NCBI GenBank assembly: GCA_022818135.1
Contig: JAFMSR010000007.1
Location: 9,075,811 to 9,139,810, forward strand
Direction: 5' to 3'
DNA from: Saxidomus purpurata
Taxonomy: Eukaryota; Mollusca; Bivalvia; Venerida; Veneridae
DNA: 64,000 nucleotides
Shown here: piece after piece, positions 11,961 to 24,900 of the stretch
How the letters are laid out: each line of letters opens with the position of its first letter
Numbering within the stretch: the stretch's first letter is position 1
The notes under the pieces: model-generated
Told to the model about the DNA's origin: nothing
The model's database searches: none
The model's input: only the letters and a program-made list of their open reading frames with translations
Position numbers and translations under genes: made by a program

Positions 11961-12382
11961 GTTGATTTTCAGCAACTAAAATGTATAATTAAGTTGTTAA
12001 CCTAATTGACATGTTATGTGCCCTGTTTTAGAAATGGAAATCAGGTACTTGATTCAAGCATCTTCATAACAGTAAGGATAGCCATTTAAACTCAGTCCAG
12101 ATAGCTGATTACCCCGGGTATTATGGAAGCTACCAATACCTGGATTTTTTCAAAACATGAATGTGAAATGTCTGATGATGAAACAAAGAGCAAAATATCA
12201 TGTCTAAAGAAATAAGCAACAAGTTGTCTTAATAGTTCTATATTAATTTTATTTGAACATCTCCATAAAATGGGAGTGTAAAATTCATTGGTCTACAGAA
12301 AAAAAGAACTGGTGTCCGTTCCGAGATATCTCCTCTTTCTAAACAAATGCAATAAAATCTTTACCCGTTTTCAATTACAAAA
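11961..12382. other. AT-rich non-coding stretch
   Basis: No gene or repeat recognised. Confidence 0.4.
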
Positions 12383-12986
12383 AGGAGGGCCATGACGACC
12401 TTATACCGCTCACCTGAATACTGATAGCTCTTCACACCAAGAAGTTTTTCCTATAATTCTGTATACAGAAGTGACCCCTAGGGCATGATTTGAACAAACT
12501 TGGAAGGGTTCCACTAGACACTAGCTATTACATACCACATGTTTAACCTCTACGCCTTGTGATTGTGCAGAATAAGATTTTTAAAGCTTTTCCTATACAA
12601 GTCCATATAGAACAAGTTGACCCTTGTGTGGGGTGAATATTGGCCTGTGGGTCATGGCTTGAACAATCTTGGTAGAGGTCCACTTGGGAATACTACATGC
12701 TATATATCTCAGCTTTGCGCCTTCCCAATTTTGAGAACTTCTTCCAAGAGTTTTTTTATAAAGTTTTGCCTCTCCATTGCCATGGCAACCAGAGTTCTGC
12801 TTGGAATACATTTCTTTTAACAACTTTGGTAAAGAACCAAAGACCATCCCTGTTTAAGTTTCATCTAAATTGTCCAATTGTTTTAGGGGAAGTTGTCTGA
12901 GGCAAAATGTTGACAGACGCATGCATGCAAGGACACAAGCAGGACAACTGCTGACCACAATAGCTCCACCTGAGCTCAGGTGAGCT
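12383..12986 (-). repeat. Hairpin-ended modular repeat, copy E (full length, minus)
   Basis: Read on the minus strand, it begins after TTTGTT with the palindrome AGCTCACCTGAGCTCAGGT (12968-12986), then a GTCTGTCAAC-type leader. The body carries 'ccatggcaatggagaggc', 'aggcgcaaagctgagatat' and 'gacctctaccaagattgttcaa'. It ends with a GGTCGTCATGGCCCTCC inverted repeat at 12383 against a T-run. ORFs inside are frame shadows of repeat sequence. Confidence 0.82.
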
Positions 12987-13540
12987 AACAAATAAATTCA
13001 TCCAGGAACTATGTAACAAGATGCTAATCAAAAGCTATTTAATAATAACACACTTGACTATTCACACTGCTTTGATGTGAAAATCAGTATCAGTTGTATC
13101 AAACGAATTTGTCACAAGAAAGAGACATGTAACAGTAATGAAATATTCCAAGTTGATTAAAGTTAAATTACCCTTCAAAATGGCAATATTACATTATGGT
13201 CAACAATTAAGTTAAAAACACAGTAGATGCCTAAAAAACATGTCAGAAATGAGTTATACTGTATTATTTCTCTTATTGACAGACTTAAGTAAAAATAGTG
13301 GGTGGTTTTACCAACATTCGACTGTGAAAGTAAAAAAAAGTTTTAAAGATTTAATTTATATTCGATGGGAATGGAACTGATTACAGATTCATATCTGTGG
13401 GTTAAAACTATGGCAATGTTCATTATTCCAGGAGTATAAATCACTGATCAACAATTTTATCTTAAAATTATAGTCACTTGGAGGGCAGTATCACTTTAAT
13501 GATTCTGCAGACATGAAAACCTTTCCAGATAATTTGATCG
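12987..13540. other. AT-rich non-coding stretch
   Basis: Between a repeat and the presumed ARMC5 3' flank. Nothing recognised. Confidence 0.4.
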
Positions 13541-14330
13541 TCCACAAGACTAGAAAGAGTTATTGGTCACTGCTACATGACACTATCTTAAGAGCCTAAA
13601 AAAATCTAAATCCAAAAGGGGATATAAATCTTCATTGGTTCTCGAGATAGCATCTCAATCACTATTAACTTTAAACCTTTATTTTTAAGTTCATAGTTCT
13701 GTCATATCATTAACAGAGTTATTAACTCTTGTCTATGGAATGAAGTCATGATGGTAAAGAAGTGAATTAAGTTTAAAAGCAATGCATGAAATATTTAGAC
13801 ATAACATGGACTGGTACAAAAAATTAACCAGAATAAAGATATTTTCAAAGACGAAAAATGGCCCCAATTCATTCAAATTCCTTGACAGAGTTATGTTTTA
13901 TTGTATACAGGAGGAAATGATAGTAAATAAGTACTGAGAGTTTAAGAGCAATATGTGCGATGGTCAAGACATAACATGAACTAATACGAAAATCTTTACC
14001 ACATTGAGAGTATTTTCTAAGTGAAAAAAGGGCCATAATTCAGTCATACTCCTTAAGAGTTACTTAGTCTTGCATCAATGCAAGCTTCTAAACAATCTCT
14101 GCAAGGGTTTAGAATTATGGTAACATGAACTGGTATACCAGAAAAGGGCCACAATTTTGTTAAAATCCTTAAGAGTTATGTGTTTTGGCTTACATATGAA
14201 GGTCATAACGAAACAAAAGCAGTACGAGTTTCAAAGAAATATCTGTAAAGGTGTTGAAGAAAGATTGACTGGTATGAAAATCTTGGATGAGTACAATACA
14301 TTTTTGTAGTTCTCCTAATTCTTCAAAAAA
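13541..14330 (-). repeat. Degenerate tandem repeat with GGGCCATAATT phrase in the ARMC5 3' flank
   Basis: About four diverged units share 'agacataacatg(g/a)act(g/a)gta', 'agggccataattcagtcatactccttaagagtta' and 'gtttaagagcaatatg' (near 13800, 13975, 14115, 14270). The same phrase family, in plus orientation, occurs at 56300-56640. A minus-strand AATAAA (complement of 13897-13902) lies within it and is one possible ARMC5 polyadenylation signal. Confidence 0.6.
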
Positions 14331-14992
14331 TGGAGCTAAACACTGTCCTCAGAACCAGTCTAAAAAGTTAGTTGATTCTGAAATTAATCTCACATCTAAC
14401 TAATCAGACATCAAATACTATAGACTGGTCATAGAGTGTGGACTGTATCTTTTCCCAAAGTGGGCCTATTTTCAGTTGTAATAAAAGCAAAACATGTAAT
14501 ATCAAGACTTGAAAGACTCCATCACTTAATACAGCAAACTTCTTTGATTTTGATGTGATAACAATGTGATTTGTAAACTATCAGCTAAACTCCATCAAAA
14601 CATGTAACATAGAATCATAAAACAAATATTTCTCAACACTAAGTAAAATATAAAGACTAGGTCAAATTCACAAACAGATCTCATTGGTTGCCGTGGTTGA
14701 TGTACATTTCGGCAACCAATCAAAACACATTTGGCAAAAACTGACTGGAAATTGAAGTGAGGTAAATTCTATCTCCTATTTTCGGCACTCAAATTACATT
14801 TTTAGGCATGAAGGGAGACATGCCCAGGTCTCAGCCAGATGAACAAGTTAACAAACTTACCCTCAGGGCCGGACCTTTATAAAATTTAATTCAAATCAAA
14901 TCAAAAAGTTAAACATAAAGGACTTTTCATTACCTGTAATTCAATTGCAAATGAGACAGATTGTTCCCTTAACAACTTAGCTTTGCAACAAC
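14331..14992 (-). other. ARMC5: ARMC5 3' untranslated/flanking sequence
   Basis: Directly downstream of the ARMC5 stop codon. A minus-strand ATTAAA (complement of about 14884-14889) lies about 105 nt after the stop and AATAAA at about 1.1 kb after it. Which one is used cannot be decided from sequence. Confidence 0.45.
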
Positions 14993-15944
14993 CTACTCTG
15001 TCAAAATTTCTCTTAAAGTGGCAAGAAATATATCTGCATACGATGAAATCAAGATTTCACACAAGTGTTCTACAACTTCATCTGTTCTTTTGCAATCATA
15101 GAAAATACATGACACGGCTGCTTTAAGCAAGTTGTCATTTCTATGCAGTACTGCATACTTCAACACTGAAAACGCGGAGTCTGGAATAATGTATCTCAAA
15201 AATAGGTATTCACTTGCCAAATCATGAAGTTCTGATACCATATACTTGTTTGACTCCTCCAGTAAGTTGATACATTCTTCGGCAGTGTGTTTGTTCACAG
15301 TCTGTTTATATATCCGATCAATGTATTCACATCCCCCTATTTCACAACCATGTAAGTGATGTATTAAGACCTCTAATGCAAATTTTGATGATTCCGGAAT
15401 GGAAATTTCTGACATCTTTGCCTCTGAATAATGCCCTTCCAACATGGCTGCAAATATTTCAGACTTCTCTACTAACTTTGCTCTGTTTGCACCAACTTTT
15501 TCATTCTTGACAACAAACACTGTATCCACAGCAACACTACCATTAATCAGACAACACTTGGTTGTCATGGCAACATTTGACCCTGATCTTTCCATCGCAA
15601 CACCCTTTCCACATACATCTGCATTCAATCCAGACTTTTTATCACTCTCCTTGATATCTTCAACCAGCACTTTTGCAAAGTGATCAGAAAGACTTTTTTG
15701 GGGGACTTTGTCCTTAAAAGTGTTTCCGAAGTAAGGTGATTCAGCTGTCTTTTTTGTCAGCGAACTTTTGTTTTTTCGAGTTTGGTATTTACTCTTCGTA
15801 TCAATAACATTTACCAGTAATCTGAGACCATTCAAGACATGAACAAACTGTTTGTTATCAATGCTATAGGATGGCTGCAGAATGTTAAGAACTTGATCTA
15901 ACACCTCCCTCTGGTTAAAGAAATGTTGCCTGGATGTTTCCGTC
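14993..15944 (-). CDS. ARMC5: ARMC5 terminal exon 8 (BTB domain)
   Basis: Acceptor TTCCTTTACAG just before 15944; stop TAG is the complement of 14993-14995. Residues 986-1302: an ARM-like end, a basic linker with SLTKKTAESP, then the BTB core VDTVFVVKNEKVGANRAKL, SEIFAAMLEGHYSEAKM and ISIPESSKFALEVLIHHLHG, followed by BACK-like helices. Upstream of the acceptor the frame is open by chance for 47 codons; the phase-matched acceptor argues against using that Met. Confidence 0.93.
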
Positions 15945-18900
15945 CTGTAAAGGAAAGTAACAAGTATATTTAGAGTGTATTTACACCTGGGGAGGACTTT
16001 TAAAGCATTCTCAGTGGGATCAAAAAATGTGGTAATCAACAAGTACAGATTTTTTCCTAGACTATAATGTACATTGTAATACATGAATTGCTAATTACTG
16101 CATTTACTTAAGCAAATACTCATTAATTAGCATTACAATTTGGCTGTTAGCACCAAGTCTTACAGGAGATAATACATTTTTGTTTATATTACACATTTAA
16201 ATAATGTGTCAAATCTTTTAAATATGTTATTACCATCATTTAGGAAAGATACTGCAAACTCAGAGAAGTTTGACGAATTTTTACCTATCTATACAGGGCA
16301 TCTACCTGTCATTAACAACTTCTCTAACAACTCACAATGCAGAGTACACAAAAACTTGGACAAGTCAAAAACTAGTGGCTATGTTTTACTTTAATATCCT
16401 TTAAGAGCTAACAAACTATTCATAAAGATCACTGGGAGTACTGAACATAACTTGCCCTGAAACAAGGGGTTGTGAAAATCCCACTCAAATTCCTCCTCTA
16501 ACAAAATTCAAACCTGTAAAATCTTGGTAAAGAGTCTGGCACAGTTCCCCTTTACTATTACTCTCAATTAAACTAGCTGCATTTATCATGGATGAAATAA
16601 GTGCATATCATTTAACAAACATTCAATTCTGACTGCCACATTTTTAAAATTTTTCAACCAGGCAGAATCATACCATGTAATATACAGGATATTTATGCAG
16701 AGTTCAGTAGTTTGGTCCCTTGGCGTAGTGTGCAACAGTCTATCAATAACCCCTCTACCATAGTTGGAGTCTACAACACCACTCAGATCTTCCAGGAAAG
16801 CCATTGCGCTCTTCCCCATGTCACATGTATTTTCTTCCTGTCTATGGTACTGGCCTGAAAGTATGTGATCCGTGAGAATATACTACAGTAAACTCCAGAT
16901 ATAGCAAAATTCCGGATGTAATGAACGAATTTTCTGGACCCCAGTGTTGTTTCTTCTTTATCTAATATGAAAATGCTATATGGATATAACAAACTCTGGA
17001 TATACAGAACTCAACATATGTGGAAGGTCTCAAAGGGTTTGTTATATGCAGAGTTTACTGTAGTATATATGTAAGCAAGCCATACAACTTCTTAGCTTGC
17101 AAGAAAGACCTCTAACATAATGGAAAATGAACCAGTTACAAATATCAAAATATATAAGTGAAGGCCCTACTGGTGTATGTCCTTTGGTAACTATAACACT
17201 GACTTCCTTTTGCAATGGAAGAGTGAAACGTTTATGTAAGTAATGTGATTCAATGTCATAATAGCGAATGCATCCTTCCACAACAACCACAATAACCATG
17301 TTATCTCATTATTTCTTATGGGTATTACATAAAACAAGATGACAAATGTTGAATATTTTACTATTAGTTTAGACAATTCACGCTAAAGTTTTGCTCAGGT
17401 TTGAATCCAAGTGAATTTATTTTTCATGAATCGTTTTTCTCTCTTTTCTGGATCTTTATTTCATTTCATGTCAAGTAACTTCCAAAATCGCCAATACAGA
17501 ACCCCCTTTGCCAGATTTTGTATGTAGTATTTCATACCCTATAGAATTAATTTTAACTGCATTCCTCCCACCCCTGTCTTAGCCCCCCCCCAACGTGACG
17601 AGAACGAGTTAATATCCCCACAAAATGGTACCCTCCCCTGATATCAAAGATTTAACGGGATTTAAGAAAAAAAGACAAAAAAAAAAAGAACCCTAACATT
17701 CTGGGATTAACCAACACCTTGTCAAAAAAGATGCAATTTCACTGCCTTTACCACTAAGCCAATGACATTTTACATAACTATGGAAAAGAAATTCCTATTG
17801 TATTGACAAAACACCTGTCTTACCTGCCCTGTGTTTTCATAATAAACCGCAAACAACAAATGTGACGCATCTTTCATTATATAAAAAAAAGACACACCCC
17901 CTTATTTCTTATACAAAAACAAGATGACAAATTTGATATTTTCTTTATTTCATCACGCTAAAGCAGGATCCAATTACGATAACTATTATTAAAAAATGCT
18001 TTAATGTGACAAACAGGTGCAAATCTGGGGATTGTAGGCCCTATATCATTTACCAAACTAGTCATTTAATTTCTTGTTTACGTGAATAAGATAGGTAAAC
18101 AACGTCATTGCCATGTGTAAAACAGGTCATATCATTTCAAAAACGTGACTTCTGCTCTTTACAACATTTTCTGCATGATTTCAAAGAAAACAGATTTGTA
18201 AAAAAGGCACTGTTTAAATAATTCTGTGACCTGGACCTGAGAAAGATTTCACAACTATATGTACCCATTCAAACATGTCAAAACACTCATCTGCCAGGCA
18301 GAAATAAAATCCATAATTTCCTGTATTCAATGTTTTTGGTCAGTATGAGTGATCAGTCAACTAGGTCATGATCATTTCGGTATAGTGTCACCATGTCTCT
18401 ATTCCAATAATAAGAGAAAGTGGTCATTACAAATAAAGTGAGGCTACATGCTGATCACTGGTTCAAAGTTTCTTTATTACAAAACCAATTGGAAAGTGTC
18501 TTGGTTAACTTAAAATGCTGTTGAAGTATGAAGCCAGTGATAGATAAACACTATGCTGATAAATACGTTTATTCTATATCTATTTTATATATCCAATTGT
18601 GAACGTTTATTTTCAACACTTCACCGTACAATATTTTACCATATTGGACGCACGTGCGTACAAAAAATCCTGTATTTCTTCCATATTTGGACGGAACAAC
18701 AGTCCCATGTTAAACCTACCATAAAGCCCAAAACGTGTGAAAATGATCCGAATGCAAATCGGGTGAAGTAGGTGCTCTAAGTACAGAGTTTGCTTAAGCG
18801 TCTTTAAATCAGGATTATTTGTTGTTTGCTTCCAAACACAAAAGGGTAAAAGTGCAAGTCATGGCAATGCTGTCAGATTTGGATATATTCACAAAATTAA

Positions 18901-21900
18901 TCGCTGGTATCTTTTATTGAAGGAACTACCAGGTACAGTCACTTTCCACCGATGGTCAACTCTTTACAACAGTCTCTTTGATTTCCCCAATGCATTTTCT
19001 TCAATAATTTACCTCCCACTAACTTTCACCTCCAAATTCCAGCCAATATAGAATAAAAAGGTTATTGTTAGGGCATAACATTGTTCTGAATAATATATAT
19101 TTGCACTCGTACTAAGCTGGGAAAATACAGAAAAGACAGAAATACAATATTCAATGAATCATTTTTAATTTAAACTAAAATGAAATAGATATAGAATAAA
19201 AAGGTTATTTAACATTGTACTGTACAATACAAAATATATTTGGACTATATCTCCGTATTGAACAATAGAATGTTAAATAACCTAATATTATTACCCGCCC
19301 ATAAAATTCTGATGGTTGGTCAAAGATTTGTATATAAATATTGATATTAGTGGGCAAGCCAATAATATACATTTTACACATCTGGTCATTAAATTACAAC
19401 ACGCTAAACATTAGAGTGTCCGTTTACGATACCTTAATGTATAAATACGTGCTGATTTGTTACATTATTTAGTGACGTCATGAAGTGAAGTGAAGTGAGG
19501 TATCATTAAGGCACTGGAAGATCTCCTTACCCTTAGCCGTTAAATGAATTAAAAATAAACCGAAACCTAGAATTAGTTTTTTGGCCTGGGGACTGAAAGT
19601 CCCCTACACCTAAGTTAGCATACCACATTTCAAACACTGCTGACAATTTAACTGTGCTATGTGCGAAAAACAACTGTAAACATGCGCTTTGGGAAAGTAG
19701 TGCAAGACAGACCAGATCAATCTTATGTTTGAATGTCGCATACCATAAGAACATAATATTATTACAAATAAAAACAGTACATACAACTTCAAACAATTGC
19801 AGAAAGGTCTATAGCTTATGGGCTGCATTACACAATTTTTTCTGTTTTAGAAATTACTGCGCTGTTAGCTGATTACGGAAGATAATCATATGCGTATCAC
19901 GGAAAAGTACGGATATTTACAGAAATTTACGTAAACGTACGTTTGATTTTCAAATTTCTGATGTTATTTCATTGACAACTTTCTTATTTACGAACGATTA
20001 CATATATATTTACCTAAAAATAAATTTCTTCTTCTTCAAAAAAAGATACAATTTACGTACATTCCCGAGAAGGAACTCACGTGATCAAAATCACCCGCCA
20101 TTTATCGAGGATGCTGCATGTCAAGGCCCAGTGAATGGTTTCACTGATTACAACTACAAGGTAACCAAGAATCATATTTGGTTTTCTCTGTTATACATAT
20201 TGTACAGTACTGTATTTATATTTCATTGCTGGTATTGCTTTGTTTATTTCTGTTTCAAGGTCTTGTCCTTGGTACACAATAATTTTCGATCCACATCATC
20301 AGATATCGCTTGAATTTGAACAAAGCGCAGATTGAATTATTTTTATTGTTCTCTCAAACAACTGATATTGTTGACCATGTGATTATTTTTCATTTAACAT
20401 ATGTTTTATAATAAAACAAACTTCCCTGCCACCCATATATTGTGAATCATTCATTCTGTGTCATATACTAAATTTCGCCCTATGCACATTTCGACCTGCG
20501 CTTTAGGAAAGGTTCAGCGTAAATCACGAAGGTCAAAAATTGTTTTTAGGGGAGTTAATCTATAGCCCCCAGGCCTTCAGCGCTCACAGCACTTTGATTT
20601 GACATGGTACATGTATATGGGTACAAGAGGGCCAAGATGGCCCTATATCGCTCACCTTGGTAAAAGTCCACTTGCCTGGTGGAAGTTCACTAGACAATGT
20701 TATATACCAAATAGGTTTTCCTATATACGTCTTTGTAAAACAAGTACCCCCCCCCCCCCCATGCAAGGTTAATTTTGACCCCAGGGGCACAATTTGAACA
20801 AACTTTGAAGAGGTCTACTAGGCAATGCTACATGCCAAATATCTAAGCTCTAGGCCTTGTGGTTTCAGACTGTAGAAGATTTTTAAAGTTTTTCCTATAT
20901 AAGTCTATGTAAGTCTAAGTGACCCCCCGTGCGGGATTAATTTTGATCTGGGGGTTGCTTCATTATGGTAGCGTACAGACAGACGGACAACCCGCTGCCT
21001 TTGGCAGGGGATAAAAAAAATCATCACAAGTGCCTCCAATCATTCTCTGGTTTGCAAACAACATTTAAACAGGTTGAAACTATTTTTTTCTTTTTTTAGT
21101 AACTGACCTTCACCATAGGGACCCCAACAAGAATTAAAAGCTACATCCTAATATAAGCTACCTATATAACTAAGTTCCATGGTAATACCTCATTTCTACC
21201 TCAAGTTATTAAAGTAATTAACCAGAAACCACCTGTCTGACACAGCCCGAATGCTTGCAATTTTAAAAACAAACCAAATGATCGCAAGTTAAAAGCATAC
21301 CTTTAAAGGAATGTGATCTTTTCTGACAGTCTACAGATGTCCTCCTTCTCTTCAACGCCTGTTCTTCTATTAATGAATCATCACTCATGGAAAATCTGTC
21401 CGAATCAGTTTCAATTTCATGTTGAATTTCTGCTTTTCCATATGAGGATTTTCGTCTAATATTTTTCCTCTGTTCTCTAAGCCCATTGGCTAAGGTTGGT
21501 AGGTGTTCATACTTAAGAAGTTTGTCAAAAATAACGGTAGGACAACAATGAGTCAAGACCTTACTGAAAGACATAGGATTTCTGAAAACCCGAGACAAAA
21601 GCCTGGGGCATCTTGCCAATGGCGCTTCCATCATGCTTATGTAGTCAAGCAGACACTGTAACACTTCTTTGGTTACAAGATGCATTGTGGGATTAGTCAT
21701 TTGGGACACTCTTGACAACAGTATAAGAATGTTGTATTCTGTCACATTACTTCTGCTGCTAACCTTTTTCCGCTTGGTTCTACACCTCTCTTCCAACAGT
21801 AGCATTTCCTTTAATTTTGATAAATTTTTATTGATATTTTCATGTGACTCTGTGTCAAGAATTAAACTCTGACAGACTTCAACACTTGTGTCTTTACATT

Positions 21901-24900
21901 CTGTATCAGTACAGCTTTGAGGAAACTGGTCTAAATGTGATTTCTCATCTTTAACATTATCTGCATTACCAGTTGTTTGATAAGTGACAGAATGCTCTTC
22001 ACTTCCTTCAACAGTTAAAGGATCTTCTGAGAGTTCATCAAAGGGGCTTGGGGATACAGCCCCTGGTGAGACATCTAGATCATTCTCAAATGGGCCCACT
22101 GGATTGGATACATTGCTCCGATCAGGCAACTTTGATCTGTTTTTCTCAGTTTCTGGGCTAACAGACGATGTGTACAGGCCACAGCTTACTCCTGTGTACT
22201 TTGGATATTTTGGATGAAAATTTTCTGGTGATTGAGAACCAGCCAATGGGCTGTATCCATGACAACCAGGTGGACTGGTTTGGGGAAATATGTTCCGACT
22301 AGCTGCTCCTAACATTGGACTAATATCAGGTGAAGAAGGGGGACTGTAGTCTGGTGAACTTTCAACTCTGTTCTCTGGTGAACTTTCAACTGGTGAGTAG
22401 TAAGAACTGTCACTTAGAGGACTGTATGGTGTTTTAGCAGAGTAATCTACACTGTGTGGAGGAGTGAACCTCTCGATACACTTAGCACCCCCATAATCCT
22501 CATACTCCCACTCAATATTTGGTTGGTAAGTTGGACTATCCATACTGTACACAGGCCTGGTTGTCTTTTTCTTGCACAGATCTATTTCATGACCTTCATA
22601 GTCATCATCACTTAAATCCTTAAAAACGTCACCACTTTGTTCTTTGTCTGGTTCCTCTTTGCATTTGTCAAATTTAGCACCAGTCTCATCTTCTTCCATG
22701 TTTCCCTCTTTTACAAGATCGTTTTCTGCATCAGAAGTTTCCAAAATGTTTTGCACTGCTTTCTTTTTTACTTTAGCTCTTTCCCTACCTTTGATTTGTT
22801 CTGTATTAGAGGAAGGGGTTGTGATGTTTTGTTTGGTTTCAATTTTCCTTTCGTCTTCTTCATTTGCATTTTTCTGTTTGGCAGTAAAGGATTCACAACA
22901 TTCTATCTCAGCTTCATCTGGGGCATTTTGCTTCAGTTTTACCTCATTTTTCGATTCAGTTCCATCTTCAACAGCATTCCCATAAGTTTCTAACATTAAA
23001 GAGCTCTTTAATTTTTCCACAAGTAATGGAACCAGGCCATTTTCTAACAGAACATCAAAACTTGTCTCATCATACAAAAAACAAACAAAAGCACTTATAA
23101 TGCGTGCATGTAAATTAGTCTGTTTTGTCTCAGACAACGCTTGTATAAAAAGTATCAAAATATTCTCATCTCTCAGTTTGACCCTGTTCACAGCCTCTTT
23201 AGAACACTGGCACAACACGCTTAGTAAATCCTCTTTTAATTTTCTATGGAATGGTTCACTTGACAAAAACATGTCTTTAAATAGACTAATACCTCCAACA
23301 TTTCCAAACTCTGCTCTGAAGTTGTGGTACTCACAAAGTCTAATAACCACTTGAAATACTTCAATGTTTGAATCTTTGACTTGTGTCAGTAGATAAGACA
23401 ACTTTCCAGAGGCTATGACTTGACTTGCAAACTGTATTGTGCACCTGTAATTAAAAGTATTCATTCATATTCACATTTTACTTCTAAAGCTTGAATTTTT
23501 AAACAAATATATTACAGCAATATTTATGAACTCTTAACCTATTCGCAGCAAAATCTTCTGACTTTTCAATCAGTTACTTACCCTACTGATTCTACCTTTA
23601 CTGCCAATTCAGATCGTGATCTACACTGATTGCTATTCCGTCAGTACTTTTTCACTAAACATCCTTATGAATAATTAACAGCAGTGTCAAACTTTGAAGA
23701 TAGACAAGTTCATATCAAGTATTCAACAGGGTAAGTGTGGAGTTTTCTGCTAATGTACAACAAAACAGCAACAGACCGCAGCTTTTCAAAGTAAATTCTT
23801 AACAACTTCATAGATACTTAGTATAGTCACATTCAGCTTGGACTAATATTTACTATCTATATAATTATAAATATAATTGCTCCAGCATTCAGTTAAGAAA
23901 TTATAAAATAAAATTTACATATCTGCATTATAAGATGAATCTGTGTGCAAAGAAAGCATGTATATTGTAAAAATAATGTTCAACAGCTTACCCATGACTG
24001 GACAGACTGTGTACACATCTCAGAGAAGACTGTTTCAGTGATACTGTGTCACTGTCTATAAGTTTCAAGACAACACTGATAGCATTTTTCTCCACAAGCT
24101 TCTGTACATGAGAACAAGTCTGCCCAATTAACCTGCAGAAGTTTAGGAGAATATCACAGATTCACATTTTTGCTTCTATTTCAAGGAATGTTACCCTAGG
24201 AATTATAACTGCTATTTTATCATACAATGTAATGTTTAAGGTGAGGGATATACGACAGTCTGGGAAAAGCCAGACAATACAAAATGACTTCCATCAATAA
24301 AATAAAATCGCAGACCAATAAATGTATAAAACATGACTAATGCACTTAACAAAATTCATTAAATGTATACATTATCTTTAAACTAGCTACTAGCACAGTA
24401 CCTTAATGCTCGGATACAAGTTTGCTGATATTCCTCTTTTTCTGTATCCTTTAGGAGCTTGACAACCTTCTCAATAACAGATGATGTGCAAACAAGCTCC
24501 CAGCTACCTGGATCCAACAGAAGATTGGACAAGCATCTGCAGGCACGATTCTGTAAACACTCACTCTCCAACTCTTCAAAGAGTTCAACTGTAAATGCAT
24601 AAAAAGAAACAGAATAAACTTTCATTCTTCATCTCCCGTACCCCTTTTTCTTTATGCCCCATATCAGACAAAGGAAAGAATGTATCTGACAACTAAAATG
24701 TTACAAACTACTTCTGGGTTCAAAGAAATGTGTCCTGAAAGAGAGCTTAGTTCAAGGAACTAACATTACCAGGAATATCAAACAAACACTCCGACAAGTT
24801 AAACATCAATGAACATTTTTACATCATTATTTTATTGTATACTCATTATGTTACAAATTGAACAGTTCTCTCACAAATGCTTACAGACATGGAAATAATT

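Larger units (their letters stand above)
16855..21300 (-). other. ARMC5 intron 6 (4.4 kb)
   Basis: The largest intron. It holds a pogo-like MITE (16886-17060), an inverted repeat (19202-19283), a CRE-like TGACGTCA (19473-19480) and a minus-oriented modular repeat (20628-21013). Otherwise AT-rich; no exon candidates with matching phase were seen. Confidence 0.75.

Noticed and set aside
15945..16084. Extension of the ARMC5 terminal exon to a Met at 16084
   Set aside because: A phase-matched acceptor at 15944 joins perfectly to exon 7. The upstream 47 codons are AT-rich and read through a normal polypyrimidine tract.
20040..20170. Possible promoter plus first exon on plus strand (CACGTG, CCCGCCAT, donor CAAG|GTAACC)
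   Set aside because: Inside an ARMC5 intron on the opposite strand, with no downstream exon found. The motifs are too short to carry the claim.
22637..22993. 113-118-codon plus-strand frames opposite ARMC5 exon 6
   Set aside because: Antisense shadows of the acidic Glu/Lys-rich linker, giving Phe/Leu/Ser-rich translations.
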